Source: Trichinella spiralis (lineage: Eukaryota > Nematoda > Enoplea > Trichinellida > Trichinellidae). From it: a DNA stretch of 64,000 nucleotides. The translations under genes were made by a program, and so were the position numbers. The DNA lies in contig CM012953.1 of the NCBI GenBank assembly GCA_000181795.3, forward strand, positions 4,458,292-4,522,291. Reading direction: 5' to 3'. Within the stretch, counting starts at the first letter, position 1; each line of letters opens with the position of its first letter. The notes below the pieces were generated by a model, which saw only the letters and a program-made list of their open reading frames with translations, was not told the origin of the DNA and made no database searches. Below, piece after piece: positions 11,266-22,436 of the stretch.

Positions 11266-13075
11266 GAAGGAATCTTCAAAACTTTTATTTTTTAACTTCT
11301 TTGAATCATAAAAATTTCAATAATAAGTTGAAATAAATGTGCTAAAACATAATGCTAAAAGTATTTCGAATTTATTTGATGAGAAATTCAAATAAATCGT
11401 GTGATGCACTGTAGCTTTCACTTTACGATGTTTATTTTAAACAAGCAATATACAGCAAACAAAAATTAAACGTAACCGCTGTTTTGACGAATTTTTTCAG
11501 TTTAAAGTGAATTGAGAATTTAGATAAAGAAGGAAATTTTTGAAATTTATACTTGTAAAGACAAAATTACGTTTCATTGCCAATTTATGCACTCATTGGT
11601 ACTCAACAAAGGCGTAATGCTTTGTATTGTATTCATTTGCATTGAATTGCAATAGTTCTTAGTTGTGATATTGTTTCGAAACATAATTTTCATAATCAAA
11701 GCAACAAAGCATGTATGTAGTGTAAAAATAATTTATTGTACAAATAATTTCAATTTTAATCATAAAGCCATATAAAAGTTTTCATTGTAAGAGTGTGATC
11801 CTTTGCTGAACCATGAGTAAAGAAAATTACACTCTGCCAAATAATTTCAGAATTTTCAACTCGTACTTTTATTCCTTTTTAGCTTTTTCTTTGCTTTGCT
11901 TTTTTTCTTTTCTTTCTTGCATTTTTTTAGAAACTGCATCTTTTCCTTTTACAGCAGCTTTCTTGGTAGTTTTTCCAACTTTTACAGCAGCTTTCTTGGT
12001 AGTTTTCCCAACTTTTACTGCTGCTTTCTTTGCTGATTTCAAGAATTTTTTTCCCTTTGAATCTTTCTTCTGCTTTGGCGCATCAACCACTTCGACCTCT
12101 TCACCAGTGGGCTGTTCTTCTATCTCCACTGATTCTGGGGCTTCTTTAGATTCTATCTCCAATAAACATAAAGCAGCCACAAAAACTAAAGCAATTAAAG
12201 AAAGTCGAGACATTCTGGCTTATTAGTGAAATGAAGCTTGAAGATAATGTTCCAAGTGAAGTTGATGATTGTGGATGTTTTTTGCGGCCTATTAATATAT
12301 TATACATGTTTACTCAGTGAGAACATGCAGTCAAATTTAATATTACAATCCTTCAAACATTTAGCTCTTAAACAAGCTCATGGATGGCGTATAAATAAAC
12401 ATTTTGCAGGCGTATAAGCAATTGCATAGGTTTGTGCAATTGTCTTACGTTTACATTCCATAATTCATTTTCAGATTACAATTAAATGTAAATTTTGTAC
12501 AGCTAATTTGACAATTTTTTTTTCTTTGCATTTTTCATGCATTAATTACATTGTATGTTTACGCATAATTTTGTTTAAATTTTATTTCTTTACTAAACTG
12601 GTAGTATGAATAAAAATTATTTGCTCAGCAAATTCATCCCACTTAAATGCTGGCTCTTGCATTTTTACTTTACATTACTATTTAGTAGATCAAATTGAAT
12701 CGTTAATAAAATTTGTCTTAAATTCTCAAATTCAAAAAATATATTACATCTTTTACTACAAGCAAGTACATTGAAATATTCTATTATTCATTATTAATAT
12801 TTTTTCAACATCCATTTTTAAATTATATTCATACAAGACATTTCACTTTTTATAATCCAGATGTCCATTTATTCTCGTTCTTGCAACTAATTGCCATTTA
12901 ATTTTATATGAACATTATTTCAGTGCTTCAAATAACTAGTTGCAATTTACATTTGTTTTATAATTGCATAGTACAACCAGAATATGAAAGTTATTATTGA
13001 AGTTAAGTATTAATTAATACAATATGATTAAGTACTGAAAATTACTGAAACTAATGCATTTTTTACTTTTAAATT
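11266..13075. repeat. Duplicated block, right copy
   Basis: Second copy of the block at 5757-7571, direct orientation. It begins right after the LTR-like stretch. The two copies separate in the middle of a short AT run near 13073, where the left copy instead enters a piggyBac-like terminus. The centre is nearly identical; the outer 100-150 bases at each side are visibly more diverged. Confidence 0.85.
11869..12213 (-). CDS. Secreted lysine-rich repeat protein, copy 2
   Basis: It encodes exactly the same 114-residue protein as 6363-6707. It has the same signal peptide, acidic segment and tandem KKAAVKVGKTT units. By eye I found no base difference in the coding region, while flanks of the same block differ at scattered sites. 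The ATG is at 12213, and a TATA-rich string lies about 80 bases upstream as in copy 1. Both copies are therefore likely expressed from equivalent promoters. See copy 1 for domain details. Confidence 0.65.
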   Translation of the reverse strand: MSRLSLIALVFVAALCLLEIESKEAPESVEIEEQPTGEEVEVVDAPKQKKDSKGKKFLKSAKKAAVKVGKTTKKAAVKVGKTTKKAAVKGKDAVSKKMQERKEKKQSKEKAKKE

Positions 13076-13980
13076 TTATATGGAATGTCCATATTTAATA
13101 TATGAATTATTTCTATATAATTTTTGAAAGCTGTAAGAAGCGCATATTGATTCATTTCTTTATTTTGTATTTATTGTTATTATTATCATTATTATTCAAA
13201 ATTAATCTTGAAAAATTAAAAGAAAACTATGAAATTAATGAGAGAAAGATCTGTTTCCATATCCTTTTAGTAAAGCATTACACCGATACACCAACTGATA
13301 ATCATTATGGCTATATTTATGTAACTATTTTGTAGTATAGTTTTACCGTGAAGAATAATGCACAAAGTGTAATCAGTACATGCGGATACGCTAGAAATTT
13401 ATAATGCTAATTCCGGTAAACTTTAATTTGCTTTAATTATGCATAAATTTTCATGTATGAAAAACCTGTACAAAAACACATCCAACTGTGAATTTTATAT
13501 AATTTTAGTTGTCTTTTTATTAATCAATGAATAGCTTGACTTTACTGTTATCTCTTTGTATCGTTTCGTGAATATGGGCGGAATTTCATGCGGTTTTTTA
13601 CTTTAGTATTTCAGCAAGAATAATTTTTTAGTTTGTTTTAAATTTTTAAAAATTTCAAACAATCATCTTTTTGAATTGTAAAATTAAGATTGGAAATTTT
13701 AGCATTACTTGGCGCTTTAAATTTTACAACAATTTAATATTTGCAATTTTGTTTCGAAAAGTTTGTCAATTTCATTCAGTAAGCTTAAATAATCAGTGTG
13801 ATTTTAGCGATCGTAAATAATTAATAAATGAAAGTGCATTTTGCTGAATTTATTTGATCGAAATCAACAGCAATCGACAATTTAGAATACTCATATATGA
13901 GCAACGTTTGTTACAAAATTATCTTGTAGCAAAAAGTTCCATGGTGGACACGTTGAAAATTTCCATTTTTCTTCTTTCAA
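13076..13980. other. Intergenic AT-rich DNA
   Basis: No supportable gene. One open frame at 13102-13335 (+) has an ATG and a hydrophobic start but is dominated by AT-driven residues (Leu, Ile, Asn, Lys, Phe), so I treat it as chance. Confidence 0.35.
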
Positions 13981-14226
13981 TTAAATAAGCTCTCTTGTCA
14001 TTGCCTGAAGAAAGGTCTCTTTACGTTTTTTCCCTGGCGGAGGTTTGATTTGTACTTTTGCATCTTTTAGCATCATTTTTCCAATTTCTATCGCACTTTC
14101 TCTTATTGCCGATGATTCAGCAGCAGCTTTGGCGGATGGTAGAAGTCGAGCCACTTGTTTAAATGGATTGGCTTGGCAGAATGGAATGATGACAAGCATA
14201 GCAATTAAACAGCATCGGATGAACAT
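13981..14226 (-). CDS. Small secreted basic protein
   Basis: Single exon, 81 residues, ATG at 14226. It has a good signal peptide (MFIRCCLIAMLVIIPFCQA, cleavage before NP). The mature part is about 61 residues, with an alanine/serine-rich helix (LLPSAKAAAESSAIRESA), a basic stretch (DAKVQIKPPPGKKRKE) and no cysteines. It shares size class, strand, leader and basic nature with the other secreted genes at 3829-12213, but has no lysine repeats and only one acidic residue cluster. Family not recognised. A TATAAAA string lies about 87 bases upstream. Confidence 0.5.
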   Translation of the reverse strand: MFIRCCLIAMLVIIPFCQANPFKQVARLLPSAKAAAESSAIRESAIEIGKMMLKDAKVQIKPPPGKKRKETFLQAMTRELI

Positions 14227-14312
14227 TTTTATTCTGATTTGCTTTTTATTAAAAAATTAAACTCAGCAAAAGTAGACGATTGCTTTGAATGAAAAGTAAC
14301 ATTGATCGGCCA

Positions 14313-14319
14313 TTTTATA
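14313..14319 (-). promoter_or_regulatory. TATA-like box upstream of small secreted gene
   Basis: On the minus strand the sequence reads TATAAAA within a slightly GC-richer context, about 87 bases before the ATG at 14226. Plausible core promoter, but chance matches are frequent here. Confidence 0.3.
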
Positions 14320-15998
14320 TTGCAGAATTTCTGTTTAAAATCGTCATTTGTTTTTTTTAATACTACATAATAAATGCTCATGTCACATTTTATTTATATT
14401 TAAGTAACAATTTGAACAAACATTGCAATTCATTCAGCTCACTTCTGTTTATTTGCTAATAAGCACACCATTGCAATATATCTGTAGCATTTTCCTACTA
14501 AAAAATTACATACAGCTGGCAAATACATCCTACTTATATATTTATAGAATATTACAAATTTAATATATATATATGCATGCATGTATATAATAAAATGTTG
14601 TTGATGCAAGTCATACATTTCCGTGCAACTTAATAATAATAACAATTATCTTCACCAGTTTATTTAATTAATAATGTTTGTTGCTTAAAAAATTTTCTAA
14701 CATGTCCCAAAAATATCTGTGATGTTCTTAAATAATCCAAAAAGTACTTTTTACTGTTACCAATGCAATTTTACAAAATCAATAACTACTATTGCGTGAA
14801 CGACATTATAAGCAATTTTTGTAAACAGGAAACTCCTGAATTACAAAATTCATTCAAATTATTCTCTCATCAGGCACTATTTAACGATTACGAAAATTAT
14901 TAAAATAATATTTTCTAATCAACGCCTTCAGACTTGAACACGACTTTAAATAAACTAAACGAAGCAAATGAGAATAAAACATATAATAACTCTATACGTT
15001 GTCAAATAAAAGCGGGACATCGAATTGCATAACAATAAATTTACGTGAAATGTATGAAATGCAGAAACAGAATTTTACATTAGCGTACAAATGCAATTTG
15101 CCAACAAGTAGCTGTAAATGAATTTCATTATCAAACTACGACTAAAACGCGTAACTATGAATTCAAAAAATGTTCGACTTTATTTTAAAAATATCAAAAT
15201 ATTAGCAAAATGATAAAATATGCAAGCATCCTTTTTGCTTTATTATCGTGCAGAATTTGAAACTTTCAAATGGAAATAATGCATGCAAAATTTGAAAGTT
15301 TATTTGTATATTAAAAAAAAATTAAAGTTACTCATTCACATATAAAAAACTATGATTGGTGTAAACATTAAAATATTCCAACTTTTTTTTTCAAAAATTT
15401 AATATTAATTGTTAACATTATCAATTACATCAATTATTCAAACATAAAATAAACAAAAGACATTAATTGAAATATCTTATATTTTTATTTATATTTATAA
15501 AATAACGATACCAATTTATTTGACATGAAACGATAGATTTCAATTACAGTTAGAAAGAAGTAGTTGAATTTCTATCATATAATCCAAAAATTTAACCGCT
15601 GAAAATCAAAGTATACATTCAAATTTCAAAGAACAAGACATTTTAAAAAATTTATTGTCTTTTTTCAATAGAATAAAACTGAAGTGAGGACCAACACCCT
15701 AGAAGTAAAAAACAACACACTTTCATTTTGGCAAATGCATAAAACAGTGCTCGAACGAGATCATCTTCGTCACACGTTTGAAGAAGTCTCAATGCGTTTA
15801 ACAAAAAAAAATGGGCTACAAATAGGCCTCACCAAATATTGAATTAAAATTACACAATGTCCACATCAGTCTAAGGCTGAAAAATGAACAACTATTCAAA
15901 AGAAACGAATTAACAAGGAGGAGTTCAAAAGCACACCTGATTTTTTGAAAGAATAAGCTCAGTCATAAAATATGCAACTGAAAATGGTCAAATTTGCA
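14320..15998. other. Intergenic AT-rich DNA
   Basis: No gene, RNA gene or repeat family seen. The part nearest 15998 is probably the 3' untranslated region of the minus-strand gene that ends there. Confidence 0.4.
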
Positions 15999-18900
15999 TC
16001 ATCGATACATCTGATAAAATCGAGCTCCCACATCTCTCGGCTGCCTGTACGAATCATACTGAACTTGCTGATGTACAGGATAGCCCATATTCGGATTTCT
16101 GACCACCGGCTGTTGATATGGACCAGAAAACATTGCTGCATTCATCTGACCGCTTAAAGCTGTTGGATATGAGCCACCGTATTGAGTTGCTTGCATTGGC
16201 ATACCGACCGGATTCGGTGGTGGTGCTCCGCCCATCTGAGGCATTGGTTGCATCTGCGAGGACGACGCACAGCAATGCGCATACGGATCCACTACAGATG
16301 AATATCTAGCACCCATTGGCATGGCATTCTGTCGGAAATCAGTTCCCATTTGATGATGATGATGATGATGCTGTTGTTGTTGTTGTTGTGGTTGTGGTTG
16401 TTGCTGGTGAAGGTGATGGTGGTGGTGGTGGTGGTGGTGAGCTACGTGATGAGGAATTGGTGTTTGAGGAGGCAGGTATTCATCCTCATAGTGCGCTGCT
16501 CCTCCGACAACACCAGTAGACATTGGCAGTGCACCCGGTCTAACTAGCTGTTGCATGTTCATTGGCAATGAAATGTTGTTACCCATCACCATTGGATGGT
16601 GAGAAGTAGTTTGGCCAGAGTTGATCATCGACGGCGGTGGAGGAGGATGCTTTTCTGGGGAGGGAACGTAAGAAACGTTCGGAGGAGCGTGATCAAAAAA
16701 TGCAGGATCATTTGGCAGAAAAAACGGTGCCCGCACCGTTGGTGGATTGTATTCATAAGAATTTGAACTATTTCCATGATACGGATAACGGACCATTGCC
16801 GGTTGGCAAGGTGCCGAATTCAAACGTGTTGAAGAATTTACAGCATCTTTTTTCAAAATATTGTTCCCGTCATTGTAAGCATTCTGCTGCTGAAAAACAC
16901 CGCCTGTCGTTCCACCATCAGTAACACCAGTATTATCCAAAGCTTTCGGCTGATTAAGATCCTGGCAATTTATACCGGCAAAAGAATAATCATCATCATT
17001 CAAAAAGTCTGCAGTCAATATACTGTCAAAATCCCCAGGAAAAGATTGGCATACGTCCTCAATCACGTCAGCCGGAAGATTGAGATCCGAAACAAAACTG
17101 CTCGCCAAATTCAAATCGGATAGATCATATTTTATTTCAGATTCATTTGCAATCGGCTGATTTGGTTTTACTGTGGCATTTTCCGCAGAAGCACCGGCAG
17201 GCGTCACTAAATCTGTAGCACCACCATTTGATATTTCCGATGATGAACCAGGCTGATTCGATGGCTTTCTTCGTTTATTCTTAAATGTTCAAAAATGAAA
17301 CAGTTGTGCATGCCAACAACAACTAATATAAAAGAAATTTTGTGCAGTTTATAAATTTTATTCTATCGTAACCATTTTGAACTTTTCATTTAATTACAAT
17401 TTAATACAGATTACAATTCAAAATCCTCAAATTTACACACACAAACATGTAGATGTAAATCAGTATCTACAACAGCTCTTTTCTATTATAAAGATAACAG
17501 AATAAGTACTGCTCAAATTCTCAAAATTATCATTCATTTCAGAAAATACATTAAAAAATCGTCAATGTAAAAACACTGCACTAGCAGTAATTGCATTTAC
17601 ATTATATCAATGTTCACGAAAACACGAAGCACAAAAATAATACTTCCATTCACGTACTGCTTCAACGCAAAAAACGTTATTGCGTTATCAAACTTCACAA
17701 AACAAAACTGAAGTCAAAATTTGCAAAACTACCAAACAAACTGACGTTAAACAAACATGCCATATCTTTTCCATGCACTGTACATAACACATATTTCACT
17801 TTTAACCAACACTTTCCGCTTACATTATAGATCTATGTAAAAATTTTTAATTACAACAAAAAAGAACACTTATTTCTCTGCTACACTATAAAAAGTTTCA
17901 CGTTTAAAATTAACTATCTTCGAAAACATCATGCTTCAATATCGCTCAAACGTGCACGAAATAAAAGCGTTTTTCTTTTCTTGAAAAATCTCCGACTTCA
18001 TTCATAACATAAAAACAGCAACATTTTGCTTGTACAAGCTCTAAGTCGTACATGAAGAGAACTGCAAAAAACGGAATTGTAATACAATTTACACTTTCAC
18101 ACGTCCAAATTGCATAAAATTTCCAACCAATTACTGACTAACTGAATAGCCCATCAGGCAAATTTCTGAAAATATATCTTCTTCAACAAATACGATCTTA
18201 CACAACAAATTACTGAATAAAATAATAACAAAAATAAAAAATTATCAAATAATAATCATGCAGTTCACCACATGCCAACATATAATTTATGTTTTGGTGT
18301 TATTAATTTGCATATGCTAATATAAGGAATCCATACCTTAGAATTTTTACTAGTTTTCTTCAGCATCAAAACTTATTTCGAAATGAACAATACTAGCTGA
18401 TAAAAAATACTAAAGCTACCTAGCCAACATCATCTTTGTGACAAAGAAATTTTTATAAAAGTCATAATAATGCAAAGTGTAAAATTAACAGTTCACAACT
18501 CGCATCTACAGTACGGAAAGTACTGTACAACGAAACTTGACATCAAGTTATCGAATAATATTATATTGACCCAGATGTCATTCATTTATAACAGTGATTC
18601 ACAAATTAAACATGACTATCTGATGTCAATCACGACGAACCGTAATGTAAAACTACAATAATCACCGAATGATAGGCACATGGCAAAGAACGCTTATATC
18701 TATATAATAAATGTGCGTTACTGACCTTGCAGTGTACAAAATTTGCAAATGCTGACATAAATGCACAAGAAAAATACACATTAAAATGAACTACTTTCAA
18801 CAATTTATAACAAAGTTTCTAAATAAAACTGACATCAAAAAATCACCCTACTTAAAAGTGAAAAGTTATCTCGGCAATGATGAGATTAAAAAATCAAATT

Positions 18901-20374
18901 TCATTTCTCAATTGAATTACAAGCATCGCCAAACAGCAGCAACATTTCATGAATAGGAAAAGAATCAACCGGAAATGGCATTTTTCTCTTTTTTTATTAT
19001 TTTTTTAAAAAATAAATTTCCTTGCCAAAACCCATAACAATGACAAAAATGAACGAATTTGGAATTAAACATTTGATTTACAAAAGAATATATGGCATTG
19101 TAAATTGTAAGTTTTATACATGACATGACCGCTTTATGCAATGCTTCACTAATTGTATTTGGAAGTAAAAAGCGCAACAGCAGTCGAAAAGTAACTATTG
19201 AAACAGTTACAGTGTTGATTGGCTTTGGAAAACGATTAAAACATTATTATTACTATTATTATTGTTACCATTCAAATAATAGAGAACTGAGAATCCAACA
19301 AAATGGATGAATGAAAAAAAATTGAGCTCAACTGATGACAAAGTGAACAGAAAGCAGAGATATTATGGGCGCGACCTTCGGCATGAAAGGCAACTTATAT
19401 TGTCTGCTATTATTGTCCTGAGTTACTGTGAAAGCATGATACAAAATATAAAAAATCAGGTCAGCTCGACCACAGAACACTTTTTTCACTTCTCACCGCT
19501 GAACAGCTAAAAAGCGTACAGCTGATCATCATGATAAACAGATGGTCAACTGATCGATAATAATAATAACTGACCACAGATAGCAGTTTCGATGGCAAAT
19601 CTTATAGCGTAGTTTTAATATATATGATTTATCACTGAAATATTATTTCAAAATAAAATTTATGAAAAAAAAACATTTGCAAAGCAGCCCAGCAAAAAGT
19701 AAAATATTGATTAATATCGGACATCAAAAGAAAGCCTAATATTTTGCCAAACCGTGAAATGAAATCATACTGCAAGAGAAAAATTTGCTTAATCAATACA
19801 ATATACTCATACTATTGCTATAGTTCATTTACATAGGCACAGGCGATTAATTTGAACTTTGAACAAATTATAAATTTAGTTGCTGAGATTGAAAACAACT
19901 CACCGGTGGTATTATAAAGTCTTTTGAATCGCTTGGACAATCGGTCGACAACAACTGAGCCGTCTCTGCCGGAGAGATAAGCTGACGGTTCGGCTGGCGA
20001 AAAGCTTTCGCCGCATCCACATCCCCACTGCGTTCCGCTTTTTTGGCTTTCATTTCGAAATACTGTTCACACATCTGTCGAATCTGACGTTGGCGTCTTT
20101 CCAACCGGGCGTTGTCGGCGCTTTGGGTAACAAGCATCCTGTGATATTCAAGTTCTTTTTTTTTGCTCCTACGACGCAAATCTTCCATGTACATGTTGAA
20201 TTCCTGGTGCGCAGATTTTGCATTAACATTGCTCCGCTGTGAAGGGGGAAGCGACATTACCGGCAAGCAGTACGTTGATGAAATGATATCGGGTCGTGTT
20301 TCAGGAGATTGAATAATTTCGTGCCCAACGGTGGTGTGGACATCTACTGTACCAGGTTTTAAGCTGCTGACCAT
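15999..20374 (-). CDS. His/Gln/Pro-rich nuclear protein, possibly SEL-8/Mastermind-like
   Basis: Two exons in phase: 20374-19904 (ends at donor GTGAGT) and 17279-15999 (stop), giving about 583 residues. A further 5' exon is possible, because an acceptor-like site lies just before the ATG at 20374. Residues 63-118 form a long basic helix with MEDLRRRSKKK near its start and LERRQRQIRQ, then YFEMKAKKAERSGD, near its end. This parallels the spacing of MERLRRR and LERQ...QAKAKRAGKH in the Mastermind N-terminal helix that binds Notch and CSL. Exon 2 opens with a nuclear-localisation-like NKRRKP, then an acidic stretch around DFDSILTADFLNDDD typical of activation domains. Long His and Gln runs (codon repeats at about 16350-16440) and a Pro/Gly/Met/Gln-rich tail follow. 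It is surely an unstructured transcriptional protein; the Mastermind identity is an inference. Confidence 0.6.
17280..19903 (-). other. Intron of the His/Gln-rich gene
   Basis: A 2.6-kb AT-rich intron between donor GTGAGT at 19903 and acceptor at 17280. Small open frames inside show no domain. No nested gene or repeat was recognised. Confidence 0.5.
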
Positions 20375-20383
20375 CTTATTCAA

Positions 20384-21443
20384 CTGCCGTAAAAAATTGA
20401 AACGAACTCCAATGTCAGTATCGTGAACAGGGGATAATGGAAATTTACAAAAAAATTATCAACAAAAATCATCAAAAAGCAGTATTAAAATCTTTCAGCT
20501 TTTCAATACAAGCTGTTTCATTCCGCCAGCCAATGATCAGCTGTAGGAAACCCAAAACGGGAGACAATTATTGAAAAATACTAAAAAAATGAACCATTAC
20601 AGAATGCACAAAATAATGCTCAAGTATAAATACGGTAAAAATTGTATTCGGTTTCCGATGCATTGTTTTTGCGTAATATTTCACTATATAAAATTGACAT
20701 CAAATTTCAATTAACAAATGCTTTCAACATTTTTAATTTTAAAATTTACTTTTTTCACATTAATTAAGTAGTGTGAACTGGTCTTTTTCGGAATAAAAGA
20801 ACAGCTACTGAATACTAAACTATACAAATAAAATTATTACATTTAATTAGTTTGTGTTCATTATTGTTTTTAATCAAAATCCAACGATCATTTGTTATAT
20901 GCAAGTTTCATGCATTAATCATAATATCATAATCAGAATGCAAGATGATTGATTCAGCTCAGTAATGCAGCTTGCCATCTATACAATTTGTAAATGAAAA
21001 AAATGCAGCGATAAAAATTAATGTTAAATAATAAATAAAAATTGATAATTGCCTTATAATTAAAGTTTATACCTGATTTTCCTTATGATCATTTCTTACA
21101 ATTTCAAACTATAGTTGAAAGAATTTTTGAAATAATTATGCAAAAGAAATACTGAAAGCATAAAATACGAAGAATAATTCTTCCATTAATGCCCATTTGT
21201 AAATAAAATTGAATGAATTTATGCTTTTGAGTTACAAAATCGTGTTGCATAGATTTTGACATCTTTAGCGTGCGTACACATAAAGTTATTTAACAGTCGT
21301 CAAGCAAATAAGACACAAATTCAAAACGAAATTTGCAATTTCAATGATTTTATTCATATAGTAGCAATTTTTAAATAAAACAAAAAATATATAAATGCCA
21401 TCACCTAAAATCATCAAATCAAAAACTTATCCTTTCTTTCACA
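20384..21443. other. Intergenic AT-rich DNA
   Basis: Lies between two minus-strand genes. It may hold upstream exons or promoter of the gene ending at 15999. Nothing coding could be supported. Confidence 0.4.
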
Positions 21444-22436
21444 TCAAACATTTCTTAGTATACACGTTGTGATCAATTCAATAGCATCGTCCAAAGTCAA
21501 ATTTTCCGTTTCGCTTTCCAATTCTGTGCTGGATGCATCGCTGTTGTTTTTCGCCAGTTTTCCAGAAGCGCCTGCATCTTTCACTTTACCCTTTCTACCC
21601 GACCGTCTTTCATTTGTAAATTGAAAAGCGTGTTTTTTATTATTATCACAGGGAGTCTCGCTAATAGTTCGAAGCGAAAAACTCCTATCCGAATCCCAGC
21701 CAGAAAGATCACCGCATGAAATGAAAGGAACAATTTGACGGTTCACACCTTCCAGTTTTGAGACGGCTAGGTCATAGTTAGGCTCTAACATCAAATTCAC
21801 CATTGTAGGTTGATAGCCATGTGGTAGTGTCAGACCTTGACAAACTACAAATGATTCATAACTTGAACCGCGGCTACTGCGTGGCTTGACATATTCTACT
21901 TTGTTAAAAAATATTTTCAATTGTGTGATCAACAACTCTGGGTGCTTTCCACGGAAAATCTTCGACACAAATGTGCCGCCACTTTTGAGAACCATAGTAG
22001 CAATGTTTAAAGCAGATACAAGCAATTGACCCTGAAGGAATTCGTCTAAATCATGAATACCAGTTACATCCGGCGCACCATCACAAACTACTAGATCAGC
22101 GTTGCCATTTGGCAAAAACGTTTTTATCTTTGCGACAGTATCTTTTTCTGTAATATCTGCTTGTATCATCACTACACCTTCAATTGGTGCCATTTCTTGA
22201 ATATCCACGGCTACCACCACACTGCGATCCTTATGAACAGATTTATTCATTTCTTCTCGAATAACCTGGCTCCAACTTCCAGGCGCCGCGCACAAATCTA
22301 CCACTCGTCTTACGCCTTTTAGTATACCAAATTCTTCATTTATTTGTTTCAGTTTAAATGAACTTCTCGCTCTGTAATCCTCTTCTTTCGACAAACGGTA
22401 GAACACATCTCGCTTATCCTTACTGCACTTACCCAT
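21444..22436 (-). CDS. FTSJ1: FTSJ1/TRM7 tRNA 2'-O-methyltransferase
   Basis: Single exon, 330 residues, complete from MGKCSKDKRDVFYRL to the stop at 21444. This is the RrmJ/FtsJ-fold family. The Trm7/FTSJ1 branch methylates the 2'-hydroxyl at positions 32 and 34 in the anticodon loop of certain tRNAs (Phe, Trp, Leu), using SAM and partner proteins of the THADA/Trm732 and Trm734 type. The SAM-binding motif VDLCAAPGSWSQV lies at residues 46-58. The catalytic K-D-K-E tetrad is K28 (SSFKLKQ), D119 (VVCDGAPD), K159 (FVSKIFRG) and E194 (SSYESF). VPFISCGDLSGWDSD is the conserved FTSJ1 C-terminal signature. Length matches human FTSJ1 closely. The last 70 residues are low-complexity and acidic. An intronless structure is unusual here but the frame is intact. 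Confidence 0.95.
   Translation of the reverse strand: MGKCSKDKRDVFYRLSKEEDYRARSSFKLKQINEEFGILKGVRRVVDLCAAPGSWSQVIREEMNKSVHKDRSVVVAVDIQEMAPIEGVVMIQADITEKDTVAKIKTFLPNGNADLVVCDGAPDVTGIHDLDEFLQGQLLVSALNIATMVLKSGGTFVSKIFRGKHPELLITQLKIFFNKVEYVKPRSSRGSSYESFVVCQGLTLPHGYQPTMVNLMLEPNYDLAVSKLEGVNRQIVPFISCGDLSGWDSDRSFSLRTISETPCDNNKKHAFQFTNERRSGRKGKVKDAGASGKLAKNNSDASSTELESETENLTLDDAIELITTCILRNV

Noticed and set aside
16316-16547. Asp/Val-, Met/Leu/Trp/Val-rich frames over the trinucleotide repeat
   Set aside because: Shadow frames of the His/Gln codon runs of the minus-strand nuclear protein.
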